DNA from: Thalassia testudinum
Taxonomy: Eukaryota > Streptophyta > Magnoliopsida > Alismatales > Hydrocharitaceae
NCBI GenBank assembly: GCA_037157565.1
Contig: JAZHRO010000024.1
Coordinates: 10,422,501 to 10,486,500 of the forward strand
Length of the DNA stretch: 64,000 nucleotides
Direction of reading: 5' to 3'
Shown: positions 47,101 through 58,481 of the stretch, in pieces
How positions within the stretch are numbered: the first letter of the stretch is position 1
How the letters are laid out: every line of letters starts with the position of its first letter
Notes under the pieces: model-generated
Seen by the model: the letters and a program-made list of their open reading frames with translations, nothing else
Told to the model about the DNA's origin: nothing
Databases searched by the model: none
Position numbers and translations under genes: made by a program

Positions 47101-47560
47101 GTCGGTAAAAAGTGGCCAGACCTAACCTCGGGTCTCAACCCTAGGGCGGCTGGCTCGGCTTTGCACTAAACAGGTAATATGTGCTTCCCTTGGTACCACG
47201 TACCCAAGAGACGACACACTTTCCCATTCACATTTCTAGTCCCATTCTATTTATTTCCAGGGGCGCTTCTCCTAATTTCCCGTAGGGCTCATGCTCATGT
47301 TTCTCATGCCAAGTCATACTAGGTTTCATCATTTCAGTTTTATTCGCATATAACACATGTTTCCAACATTCAATCTTTCTTTCCCAATTTACATACAAGT
47401 AGCTCGAATTTAGTTTCCAAACAACATGAATTACATGTAACAGTTACTAACAACAGTACTCTACATTTCACAGGCAGCTGTTATCCAATTACAGGCAATT
47501 ATCATTATTCTACTACTCATCCAAGACTGCAATTCAGGCATTCAATACAATCGTTCCAGT

Positions 47561-47660
47561 GTTTCTAGTCCTAGCATTCATGTCATACCCTAGGATCTAT
47601 CATTCAATCTAGTATTTCCGGTCCTATGATTCATGCCATATCCTAGGATCTATCATTTAT
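47561..47660. repeat. Tandem ~55-bp repeat in LTR A
   Basis: Units containing TCATGCCATA(C/T)CCTAGGATC and TATCATTCAAT repeat about twice. The homologous place in LTR B (59832-59990) has three units. Confidence 0.8.
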
Positions 47661-47946
47661 TTCAGACATCCAGTTAAGTTTGTAATTAACTAAGGGAAGC
47701 CACTCTACCTGCAAAATCGGGAGTAATGGGGGCTTGATCGGTGGGTCCACGCGTCTCCGCAACTCCCAAATTCGCAACAGAATAAGGTCCTAACACAAGG
47801 ATCAACCACAAGGAACCACACAGAACAGGATAAAAGTATTTCAAACAGTAGAGGAATTTATATGGAGAAGAACGGAATCTTAAATGCGAAAATCAGACCT
47901 CAAACGGACCCTAAACGGGTCAAAAATGACAATTCTGACTCAAATC

Positions 47947-48340
47947 AGACGTCTAGAACATCTTCCAGACGTCTTAAAAGGAGTCCAGATCCATACCTCA
48001 CTCTGTGCTGCTCCTCAGAGGTCCAGAGATCTTGTTGAACTGTCTGGACCTAGTTCCAGACGTCCGCCATCTCTCCAGACGTCTGGAGACGCTCTCCGCC
48101 GTCTGGTCACTCGCCTCGACGTCTGAACTGCATAGGAGGGCGTGTCCTACGCCTTCCCAAAGCGAAACATGCACGCATACGCAAAAGCTCTCAATACTGC
48201 ACGCAACAGAGTTTCGGCGGAACGGCCTGCATGACCGTATCCGCAAAAGGAAGCAAAGGAGGAAATACGCACCTGTCAGTCGTTTGGAGCTCCCTCCAGA
48301 CATCGTCCACGTTGTCTGGATGTAGGTCCAGACGTCTGAT
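47947..48340. repeat. AGACGTCT palindrome cluster in LTR A
   Basis: Copies of (A/C)GACGTC(T/C) at 47947, 47967, 48058, 48078, 48118 and 48330, with another at 48808, often extended to CCAGACGTCTGGA-type palindromes. Each contains an ACGT core. Confidence 0.8.
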
Positions 48341-48671
48341 TCTGGAAAAATTTCAGAATCAAAACCTCCTTCGTCTTCTTCCTGTTGCCCGTGACCTCGC
48401 CGCGCAGCTGTGTGTCCGCTGCTCGAGCTGCAGCAGAGTCGGGGGAACCTCCCCAGCACAATGATCCGCCTCGCGTACGCCGACCGGCCTCGAGCTGCTC
48501 CGACAAGCTCTCCCTCTCATGGCTCGCACGCTCTCTTCTCTTCCCTCTTGCTGCACCTCTCCTCTCCGCCGCTGCACTTGGCAGCAGTTGCTGCCCTCGC
48601 TCTCACGCTGGAGGAAGGAGGAGACGAATGGATGTGGGTGGCGTGAGGGAGAGAAGGATATATGTAGGCAC

Positions 48672-48690
48672 GGGGGGGGGGGGGGGGGGG
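48672..48690. repeat. G19 homopolymer in LTR A
   Basis: Nineteen consecutive G. Confidence 0.9.
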
Positions 48691-49235
48691 AAGGTGCTGC
48701 AGGTCGGCGGGGGAAGAGGAAAGAGAAGGGGGCGGCTGGGGTGCCGCGCGCAGACCCGCGATCGTACGCACGCAAAAATTTATTTTCAAACATCTGGAAG
48801 GGTGTCTAGACGTCTGACCCAAGTCCCAGATGTCTTAAAGAACTTTGGTGGCACGGGTCATAACAGTTACCCCGTAGAGGGACCCCCGCAACTGCAAGCA
48901 ACCGCCGTCACCTTCGTTGCAAGTTGAGAGCCGGGTGGGTCAACACCCCATCAGGAGGGGCAGGTGATGTCACCTATATCCCCCGTCGAGTGGACATCGC
49001 CGCCGAAACTCTGGCAACAGTGCTCACGCCACTCGAGGTCCTCTCCCCCTAGCACCAAAGCCTATTAGCGCAAAGGTTGAAGTGACCTCGAGTCTACATC
49101 ACTCCAAGAAATTGAGCCCCCCCCGGTCCTAGGTTGGCTCTCCCCAGGTACCTCCCTTGATCTCCATCAAGGTGAGGAGGATACAGTCAAACCTCCCCAT
49201 GTTTTGACGAAGCGCTTCAACCTTGCTTTAGTAAA

Positions 49236-49257
49236 CCCCCCCCCCCCCCCCCCCCCC
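49236..49257. repeat. C22 homopolymer in LARD-like element
   Basis: Twenty-two consecutive C. Confidence 0.9.
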
Positions 49258-50865
49258 AAGAACAAGGTGACTCCAAGCCCATCAGAAAGCACGCTCCCCT
49301 TGGCATTAAAGTCTCCACCATGACGCTCATGAGTAACCAAGGACTTCGCCCCCAGCCTCTCGGATGCGTCAGCACGGAAGCCAAGGAGATTGATGGTAAC
49401 ACCATCATTAGCCATAACTAGTTTTAATCAGTCAAAATCAAGAAACAAAATTTCCTGAAGTGCGAATCTTAATCTTGTGCTCATTGATTTATATTGTAAT
49501 ACGAACGACCTCGGACTCAATTTCTTGATTTCGAGCACTTTATAAATTTAAATGTTGTAGCGATTTTGTCGATTATACTACGACGCAAGCATTTCTTCCA
49601 TAAAATTTGATGAAAACGCCATACAACATTTTGGCGCCGTTGCCGAGGAGGAGCGCGCAATTCACCACTGATCTTATCTTTCTTGATTGTGCTTATTACT
49701 AACTTGCCCTAATTGATTTGTTGTGATTTTGCGAGGTATATCACGAGAAGATCTTCCTGGCAATCAACTTCTCCAAGGGCAAGTAAAATTTCTCTTCTTC
49801 CCTAATCAACCTCTTAATCTTGGGAAAGAGAAAAAGCAAACAAATGAATTAGGATCCACTTGCCTTATTTTTCTAGTAATTATCATTTAAAGGCAAAGTT
49901 TCATGGTTTGCAAACTTAATTTGATATCTAATTGAAGTGAGATAATTTGATTAGAGATCCCCATCCTGATTTCCTGTATCTATTAAGTATTTACGCTTAA
50001 ATTCTAAATAACTTGGACTACTCACATTCTTGTTTGAGTCTAAGGTGTTACATTTGAAATCAAGTTGGACTTGGAAATAGAGCCAATTAGAGTTTCCACT
50101 TTAGGGTCTGGAAGTGCTAGTACACACTTGTATGCATTAAAGGAAATCGACCCTCTCACATTTGTGTGCTACTCAAGCCCTTAGTTGAAAGGATCTATTC
50201 AAGAAAAACCCTAAAATCAGGTTCTAAATTCACTTAAACCCTAAAATTTTAAACCTAATAACCTGAGCGCCAATTCAGGGTGATTTTGGGTCTTGACCCA
50301 AACTTCATCCTCAATCTTTAGGGCAGGTCAGGTGAAGTTGATTCACCCTGTGGGTCAATTAACCTCTAAATTAGGTCACAAATTGAATCAACTTTTTATT
50401 AAGTAAAATTCAAGGAACAAATTAGGACTAAAATTGGTATTCTTAAGGTTCCAATTCATACATTTCGATCTGCTTGGAACCGTAGTGACAAGGAAGGTCG
50501 GGTAAGGAAAACCCTATAAGGCTATAACCCGTGGGGACGCTCTACCATGTACGGATTTTTGTGGGGTTCTCCCTTCATGGCTACCCAAGTAATTCTCGGG
50601 TGTGTAGATTTCTGATTTAGAGGTATTATTATTTGTCTTGAAACAACCTTAGTCATCCAAAAATCTTTGAGTGCCATTATTGGGTCCAAGAAACATTTAG
50701 TCCCTCATCTATTCTCTAGAGCACATACACAGGAAAGGTCCTTGGGTTTTTGGCCTAGAGGCCTCCCTTAGAGTTGACCTTCTTGGGGAAACTCTGATCT
50801 AATCTAATCAATTCAATCTGAACTTGAATTTGATTCTACATCCTGATCGACCATCTGATTTGAAA

Positions 50866-52155
50866 ATGCAACCTAACAATTTAGAAATACTATTTAGGAA
50901 ACCTAAATCGTAAATGAGCATGAAAGAGAAAATGATCGAGGCTGCTCTTAAACATCATGATGAGTATTACAAAACCTCAAATACATCTAGGAACGTTCAG
51001 GTTAATGTACATGAAACAACAACCTTCATCATGAACCGTGCCCAGCTCATGTTGACACAAATGATAAATGGTTTAACTCGGGATATTCTCATGACAAAAT
51101 ACATTGAATTAGAGAGATTGCATAATGCTGAGTATCTCCAATGTGTGACAAATCCACTACTTTAGGAAACGCACCAAGATGACATTTAGAAACGGGAGAA
51201 TTTGATGAATCTGTTGAAACATATCATCAATCAAAAATACCCATATATCCACTCAGAAATAGATGAAACATCTTGGAGTAATGTTGAGGATCAATGGGAT
51301 TTTCTAGAGCTTGAGATCGAAAATAGAGGTTGTTGTGGGCCCCCAACCCAAATGAAGTCAAATTTAAACTTTGTGTAGAATGACATACCTGATCTTAATG
51401 TTGGTTGGGTGGATCCAGTTATAGGTGTTCTTGATTCTGAACCAGCTTTAGAGAGCCATGAAGGTGGTCCATCATGCCTCAATTTCGCAAACACCTGTAG
51501 TGAGTTTGAATTAGAACCTCTTAAGGATGTAATTCCCGAACCTTATCCTATTAAGGTAATCCTTATGGGTGATTCTGAAATCCTATTAGAGCCATGTCCA
51601 GATTATAGTGACCCAATCCCTACCCTTAACCTAGAATATAAATCTAATCCTATTTGGGATGATCAAGAAGCCCAATTTAATGAGAATCAAATTTTAGATC
51701 TAGATCATGATTATGATTATGTATTTGATTATTACACCTCTCCAAACTCCTCAGAGGTACAAATTGATTTATTATAAGTCACACCGATTTACGATACAGA
51801 AATAGAGGAGTTGGAAGAGTTGGGATTTGATTGGATCTTCCTTAGGGGCCAAGAACCCGAACCTGTGCCTAATAAGAACACCTCTTTTAGCTCGGAATTT
51901 GAGATTAGGTTAGATCCAAGTCCAGTTGTTGATTTCATGCATCGTAATTTGCCCAGTGGTGGAAATCTTGATCATGAATTAGGTTCAAAAACTGATTTTC
52001 ACAGATTCTCCGATGATTTCGAATCCTACTTTGATTTCGGAGATCCATTGTTTTTAGATCATTACGAGACAATCTACGACCTCAGTATCCATGATCCATT
52101 CTTTGACTCTGACTCTAAGGTCCCTCATCCCAAGATCATTGATCCAAATTCCTAG
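50866..52155 (+). pseudogene. Degraded acidic ORF of unknown function
   Basis: One frame of about 430 codons with only five stops (50911, 51163, 51187, 51376, 51775). Three open pieces stay in the same frame: 50914-51165, 51409-51777 and 51811-52155. It begins MQPNNLEILFRKPKS and is strongly acidic in its second half, with stretches such as ILDLDHDYDYVFDYYTSPNS and RFSDDFESYFDFGDPLFLDH. No zinc knuckle, protease or RT motif is visible and I do not recognise the family. It occupies the place of gag in an Athila-type element. A captured host gene, a diverged gag or an element-specific protein are all possible. Confidence 0.6.
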
Positions 52156-52559
52156 AGGGTGCTTTAACCTCATGGGTGCTTTAATCGCAGAGTTCAACAA
52201 ACCTTAGAATAGTTCCTGTGGGTCTTAAAAACCTTTGCAGTAGACTGAGGCTAGAGCTGGTCAGGTCCAGATCTTAGTTGATACTTGAGTACCTCTAGGC
52301 TTATTATCGGCATTCTAACCAAATCTACAAAAGAGAGCACACCCTAGAGTTCTGAGCATAAAAAAGGGTATGGTCTAGAATCAAAGTTAAAACCTTGAAA
52401 TTTTGCTAAGGGACTACTAAAAGCTAGGCATGTGGGTATGATGGGAACACCATCATGAGCCATAACTAACTCATTTTGACCCAACTAGGTCAATAAATGC
52501 TTCTACATAATCGCCAGAAGGTCATAACTCACTGTATAAGCATTCTGAGGGAAAAATAA

Positions 52560-54660
52560 AAAAACTAGGGTTAAAACTGTAATTTTACCAATACAGGACA
52601 ACCACGGGTTTTCCAAGGGCTGAATAAAGGTCAAATGGTCTTAATAAGATAACAAGTGGGTTGGATTAGATAAAAAAAGGTTTATGAGTGTTCTGGGAAT
52701 TAAATGACTTTTGAAATCCTAAAAACAGGCCCACTTAATTAACCAAGCTTCTGGTCAGGATAAAATTCACTTAAACCCTCTAAAATCATATAAAAATATT
52801 CTCTAGGGTTTAGTACATTCAATTTGACCATAAGAACCCATCTTGACCTAAAAAAGAGTCTCAGATAGATATTTGCCTTAATTTAGGTTTTTACATAAAT
52901 TACCCAGCCAAACTTGGTCAAAACCAAAATCCAACTTCACCATTAGATTCCTTAGGTTCAAATTAGGTTTGTACCAAAATTTGGACCTAAGGAGAACTTA
53001 TCTTGACCTAGTTTGCAAAAAGGACCTATCTGATTACATTTCTACAGCTAACTTTCAAAAATCCTTGCATTTAGCCCCCTAGCTTCTTCGTCATCTTCAC
53101 AATTAGGTCCCTTCGCCATTATTGTAGAGGAAACCTACTCCGACGATCTTCAACTGGGATTTTCTCCCTGATTGGTTGATGAATCTCTTCCAAAATTGGA
53201 AGGGAGATTCATTAATTAATCCTCTCCAATATGGACCCAGTTAGATACCCTGATTCTTTCCCAATCTCTTATGCGAACGCATAAGAGATTTAGGTCTCTT
53301 GAAGCTTCCTTCTCCGGTGAGCATTCCTTACTTGGAAGTTTGGTTTCCAAGCACAAAACCCTCTCAGATCCCTATTTAAAGACTCCCCAAGGTCCAACCG
53401 TTCTCTTCCGCTTGAATTTGGGCCGAAATTCCCCCTATTCCTCTCTCCTCTCCGGCCGCAACTCTCCACAAGTGATGAGAACCACATCACAAGCCCTAAC
53501 TAGCTCTTTTCAACCTACAAAAGATAACAAAAGTTCCTACATAACCAAGAGAAAAGCCTAATTCAAGGGATCACAAATCTGGGAAGAAAACATGAAATAA
53601 AACGTAAAACTACAATTTTACCATTGCAGTTCATCAACGGAATTTTTCAGGGGCTAAACATAGGTCAATTGGACTTAATAAAAGGAAAAATGGGATTGTT
53701 CAGTGAGAAAAGGGTTATGGTGAGATTTAAGAATTAAATGACATTCTGTAACCCTAAAAAAAACTTACTTAATTTCACAAGGTTTTAGTCAGGATAAAAA
53801 TCAGCTAAACCCTCTAAAATTCATGGAAAAATATCCCTTAGGGTTTAGAACCTTCAATTTGGCCTTTGGAACGTATTTTGACCTAGATAGGGGTCCTAGC
53901 TCAATATTTGGCATAATTTGGGTTTGTGTGTAAAATGTCCAGTCAAACGTGGTCAAACCTAAAATCCAACTTCACCATTAGATTCCTTAGCTCCAAGTTA
54001 GGTTTGTACCAAATTTTGGACCTAAGGGAAGGTCATCTTGACCTACTTTGCAAAACAATCCACCCAATTACATTTTGACCCCTAACTTTTGAAAATCCTT
54101 GCACAGACCCCCCAATTTTCTCGTCACTTTCTGCATACCGATCCCTCTGCCATTGCAGCAGAGGACCCATACCTCCGGCGAAGTTTCGAGGAGGATTTCT
54201 CCTCGCTTTCCCAGGGAGCTGCTCTCAGATTTAAAAGGGGGGTCCTCTGAGAAAACTCCTACCGTCTGAGCAGCTTCCCATGCCCTGATTCGCACCATAC
54301 CTCTCGTGCGAACGCTAGAGAGGCATAGGTATCGTACCCGCGGCGACCTCCGACGAGAGTCTTGTGCTTGGAAGCTCACCTTCCAAGCACAAGGCCCTCT
54401 GCCTATGCCTATAAAAGAAGCTCCTGGTCCAGCCACTTCTTCCAAGCTTGATTTGGCCGCAGATACCCTCTCAATTTCCTCCCTCCTCATCTCCGGTCAA
54501 ACGCCCGCAAGTTCCGGTGATCTCCCCTCCCTCCTCTCGTCGCTCTGCCACCATACCAGTGGTAGAGTTAGCTTCGTCTCGTTCCTCTGCGTTGCGCCGC
54601 ACTAGCACATGCCTCTCTGACCTCCTCCTCCTCGTCGTCATCCTCACCTCAGGGCTGTCT
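52560..54660. repeat. Diverged ~1-kb tandem duplication in the Athila-type LTR
   Basis: Two units, about 52560-53560 and 53600-54660, share long similar stretches, for example AAAACTGTAATTTTACCA and AAACTACAATTTTACCA, AATCCAACTTCACCATTAGA in both, and GACCTAGTTTGCAAAA and GACCTACTTTGCAAAA. They also share a repeated end with TCTCCGGTGA/CTCCGGTCA-type words. Confidence 0.75.
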
Positions 54661-55610
54661 TCCCCAACGACGGCACATACGCGTCGCTCGTCTCCTCTGC
54701 CTCCCCTTCGTCCCAATACCCACAGATAAGTTTTTCTCCTCCCATTCATCATTTTCCCTCATTTTATTTCATAAACCACCCCTCGACTGCCATTGTCCAC
54801 CTTCATCTTCTCCATCTCTAGCTGACCTCCGACGAGACGCATCCACCACTCTACACCTCCACACGTCTCGCCACCAACCTCATCACCTCCGCCATCAACC
54901 AATGATCACTTTCCGCCCATCCACTGACCGACACACATGCCCCACACTTCCACCGAACAAACCCACATGCACGGTCACAGTCCGACCTAGGCACGCACGC
55001 CTAGGCTGTTCTGTGCCACGCCAACCCCCGCCTCACCTTTGCCGTGATACGGCGAAGCTTTCCCTGTTGTTTGACAGGGCCGCAAGGCCATCTTCGTGTC
55101 GTGCAGGTCTGAGCCTTCTTCCGCCATTAACGTTGAAGCAAGCTTGCTTGCTTCAAAGCTCTAGGCCACATGCTCCAGACTATGCGCGTTGAGCGTGCAA
55201 GTGTATCCAGCCTGAGAGTGGACTTCATAAGACTCTCACATGCTCTAATTGAGTGGCTTCTCCTCTTGCAGGCGCCAGCAGAAGTGGGTGGGACATTTAG
55301 TCCCACCTCGTAGACTAAGGGGTAAGCGGTGTGATATATATTGATTTTGTGCTTTCGGTTGGTTGCCTTAAGTAACCCAGGGGTGAGGTCCCTCGCCCTC
55401 ACTCGCTCACGCCTCGTCTGCGATCGCTACCCCTGCGGACCTGGCACCCGACACGATTACCTAGACCTAGCACTCCTCGCGCACTACACCATGCCGATGA
55501 GCTTGGACCCGAGCACGTGAAACCCGACCCGATTACCCAGTTCTGGGAGAGCGTACCTAAAAGCGAAATAGCGAGAGACGCAAAGGAGGGTAGGGGTAGG
55601 TTTTGCTTCT

Positions 55611-55930
55611 ATGTGCCTGCGCAGGGAAGAAGAAGAGGAAGCTGAAGGTGCAGCCGCAGCCAAAGCTAAGGCTGGGAAGAAAAAGAAGAGGAGAGGCAGA
55701 AGAAGACCAAGGGCAGAGGCAGGAGAAGGACTTGAAGGCAAAAGACAAGGCCAAGGACGAAGAAGCACTGTAGTGGAAGGGAAGATAGAAGAAGAAGAAG
55801 CTGAAGGCGGGGGTAGCTAAGAAAGGAAGGAGAAGGAAGGACTTAGTCGTAGAAGCAGAGGCAGAAGAAGAGGAGTCAGAAATCAGTGAAGGAAGAAAGG
55901 AGGAAAAGACCAGAAAAGCACTGTAGCAAC
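55611..55930. repeat. Purine-rich GAAGAAG tract
   Basis: Low-complexity A/G-rich DNA within the long LTR. It produces a K/E/R-rich ORF on the plus strand that is best explained by composition, not by coding function. Confidence 0.7.
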
Positions 55931-56264
55931 GCAAGTTTAAGACATCTGATTCACAAAATCAGACATTTGATTCACAAGGAAAGAAGACATTGGAGAAGAG
56001 AGAACATTCTTTTTGCATCTTTATTCTCTCTTTAGCTTTCATATACATTAAATTGCATTGATATTATTGTTGAACATCATCTTTTGAGTAATTCGAGATT
56101 GTGATCTTAGTTTTTAAATACCCAATTGCTCCCTGTGTTCGACCTCGGATACTTTGATTTTCGAGTTATAAATTCTTATTTGTTTTTGTGGCGATTTCAT
56201 CTATACTACAACGTGACATCTTTTAAAACATGATTTCACCTCATAAACAGTAAGCTCTGGCGGT

Positions 56265-56560
56265 CTCACAAAGCCCTTCTCCAAAAGATCCTGCAACTGA
56301 GACTTGAGCTCTCGCAGCTCAAATGGTGCCATCCTGTATGGTGCTGTGGAGATGGGGCTGATCCCTGGTACTAGTTAGATCTCAAACTCGATTTCACGCT
56401 CGGGTGGTAGTCCTAGCAACTCGTCTGGGAACACGTCGGGGTATTCTTTGACCACCGGGATACTCTGAAAGTTTGCCACAGGGCTGGGCTCTGCCACCAC
56501 ACAAGCTAGGAAGCCCTCACACCCCTGGCTCAAAAGTCTCCCCGCCCGAAGTGTAGAAAT
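56265..56560 (-). pseudogene. Gypsy RT N-terminal fragment
   Basis: Reads VVKEYPDVFPDELLGLPPER then [20 protein letters not shown] and [18 protein letters not shown], the conserved protease-RT linker and RT start. The homology ends exactly at FVRP, giving a sharp junction. One stop is present. Confidence 0.9.
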
Positions 56561-57031
56561 TCACCTGAAGCCTCCGTCAACTAGTTGCCCGTGGAACGTC
56601 GAAAGAGGCAACTCCGGTATGGATAAGACGATCTTTCTCTCAAAATAGTCCACCAAGGCGTGGTAAGCGGACAACCAGTCCATCCCCAGAATTACGCCAA
56701 AGTCCTCCATCTGTATCATAATCAGGTCAGCGGGAAGGCTGTGTCCCCCAACACCGACCTCGCAACCCGTGTATACCTCCTCAGCTACAAACAGCTGACC
56801 ACTTGGACCTCTGATCACGAACGGATCCTCTAACAACACACAATCCTGCTTCAGACTAACCGCGAAACTGGCGGCTACAAACGATTGCGTAGCGCCGGAA
56901 TCGAAAAGCGTGTAAACGAGTCTGCCGGAAACTGAAACCATACCTGCAACTACCGATCCTGAAGCTCTGGCATCCCTGTGTGTCAGGGCATTTATACGCC
57001 CCTCAGCCCTAGGTGCGGACGAAGCAGCCAC
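56561..57031 (-). pseudogene. Gypsy aspartic protease
   Basis: An open frame of 156 residues with YTLFDSGATQSFVAASFAVS (catalytic DSGA) and VILGMDWLSAYHALVDYFER, the retropepsin-like domain of plant gypsy elements. The active-site motif is intact. It is separated from gag by a stop. Confidence 0.9.
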
Positions 57032-57034
57032 ACT

Positions 57035-58296
57035 CTACGTCGGATGGGTAGCTGTTGGCCGGTACCCTCCTCGTGACTGCTGTCCTCCTCCTCGCGCCCG
57101 GAAACCGCGGCCTCTTGCCCGCCCTCCAGTGCTCGGCGCGGGAAGCATCTTCTGACCTCCTACCCTAGATGGGCAGTCCCTCCTGATGTGGCCCGGCTGG
57201 CCACACTGGTAACAGAGGCGAACCCGACTCCCGCCCTCAGTGGGTCCCTGCTGTCGGCCGGGCGGGGGTCCGGTGCTAGCGGCTGGCCCCTGTTGAGGGC
57301 CCCCAAAGGCCACCGATGGCCCTGCAAAACGTGACGGCTCTCCTGCGGGCGCCACGTGTCTCCTCTCTCGTTGGCCCTGTGAAAAGTCTGGCTGACAAGG
57401 ACTCTTCTGCCCGCTGTCAGTATCTCGCGCGGACGAGTTGGTCTCCTCATATGTCATAGCTGCCTCCACCACCCTCGAGAACGTAGGCGGCTTCAGGGTT
57501 TTGACATACCCCCAAATTGTAGGCCGGAGCCCCTTGGTGAACCTCCAAAGGCGCTCCTCTTCAGTGGCTACTACTGTCGCTGCGAAGTGGGACAGCTCCA
57601 GAAAATGCGTGCGGTACGCGCTCACGGTCATCGTCCCCTGGCGGAGAGTGTGGAACTCCCGCCTCCTCTGGTCCTGCCACGTCTGGGGAAAGTACTGCTC
57701 GCAGAAGAGGGTGACGAACCGGTCCCAGGTCGGCTCGTCCCTCTCCTGTCCCCTGACCGCCCTCCACCACCTGTGTGCCGCGCTCTCCAGTTGGCATGTG
57801 CCAAAGGCCACGCAGCACTCCACCAGGGGGCGAAGGGTGTCAAGAACCTTCTGGATCTGCTTGAGCCAGTCCTCCGCCTCGGTCGGGTCCTCATCCCCCT
57901 TAAAGGAGGGGGGCTTTAGCTTCCGAAACTGTCCGAAAAGCTCGAAGTGGCGCTACAGTGGAGATGTTGGTGCACCTCCAGATAAGGAAGCCTCGTGCAT
58001 AGAAGTGTCGGAGGAAGGTGGGGGCGGTGGCGGCCCATCCCCTCCCCCATGTCCAGCGCCACGTCCGTCGCGTGGTCCCACAGAGGACTCCCCCTCCACA
58101 GCCCCAGGGAGAGGCTCTCGTGGCGGCGGGTGGAGCTCCTCTCGCACTATGTCCCATATCAGCTGGGCGAGGTCCTGGGCCTGAATGCCCGGGAGTAGTG
58201 GCTACTTCACTGAAATGTCTACCTCAACACGCCTGCCCCTCCGACCTCGTCCTCGGCCATGCCCGCGGCCCGCCTCGCTAGTCCCGCGTCGAGGCA
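57035..58296 (-). pseudogene. Gypsy gag with CCHC zinc knuckle
   Basis: Starts at ATG 58296 with MPRRGTSEAGRGHGRGRGRR, then a P/G-rich part and the capsid-like core (FRKLKPPSFKGDEDPTEAED, ESAAHRWWRAVRGQERDEPT, ERLWRFTKGLRPTIWGYVKT). It ends with the zinc knuckle CYQCGQPGHIRRDC and an RG-rich tail. A 262-residue open frame (57823-57035) covers most of the core; stops near 58200 and 57955 and a frame change upstream break the N-terminal part. Confidence 0.9.
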
Positions 58297-58481
58297 TCTC
58301 CTAAAAGGAGACGCGAAAACAGAATGGAAACACGTCAATATGAAACGATATCTAACGAAGAAGTCTATGAGATTATGTCAAAAGAAACGTTGTGGTGGCT
58401 ACTCTAGTTACAGACACGTGAATTGGCTATTTTCCAGTCAGTTGGTTCACTTCTCGGGACAACCTTGCTCTGATACCATCT

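Larger units (their letters stand above)
46094..48865 (-). mobile_element. Solo gypsy LTR A (2.77 kb), TSD GTTAC
   Basis: On the plus strand it runs from TGTTACGACCCGG to GGGTCATAACA and is flanked by GTTAC at 46089-46093 and 48866-48870. It is similar along its length to LTR B (58482-61200), whose element has its primer-binding site on the minus strand, so LTR A is also minus-oriented. No internal gypsy sequence is attached; unequal recombination between two LTRs is the usual origin. Confidence 0.9.
44780..49390 (+). mobile_element. Non-coding LARD-like LTR element, partial
   Basis: Sequence ending CGAGGCCCAACA near 45010 is followed by ATGACATTGTCTATGGGAAG, a degenerate form of the gypsy leader GGCGCCGTCTGTGGGAA. 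This suggests an LTR end and primer-binding site. The following DNA (45010-46093 and 48866-49390) is GC-rich and non-coding, with CCC/GGG-rich words. It is interrupted by a solo LTR at 46094-48865 and stops at the Athila-type LTR at 49391. The left end of its LTR and its 3' LTR were not found. Confidence 0.4.
49391..56249 (+). mobile_element. Athila-type non-autonomous LTR element
   Basis: The left LTR (49391-49628, short) and right LTR (52439-56249, long) both begin TGATGGKAACACCATCA followed by GCCATAACTA, and end in related sequence ('tatactacRACG' then ...ACA). The primer-binding site TGGCGCCGTTGCCGAGGA at 49632-49649 is the form used by Athila-like elements. The interior has a leader and one broken acidic ORF, with no gag, protease or pol recognised. 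The left LTR appears to have lost about 3.5 kb of its middle. Flanking 5-mers do not match, so the ends have been rearranged. Confidence 0.65.

Noticed and set aside
48359..48927. Long overlapping ORFs on both strands
   Set aside because: They lie in or across the end of solo LTR A in GC-rich DNA. No motif is seen and the frame passes through a G19 run.
55611..55820. K/E/R-rich ORF
   Set aside because: Explained by a GAAGAAG-type purine tract in a long LTR; no protein-like complexity.
57438..58184. 248-residue plus-strand ORF
   Set aside because: Antisense to gypsy gag, which has a clear zinc knuckle on the minus strand.
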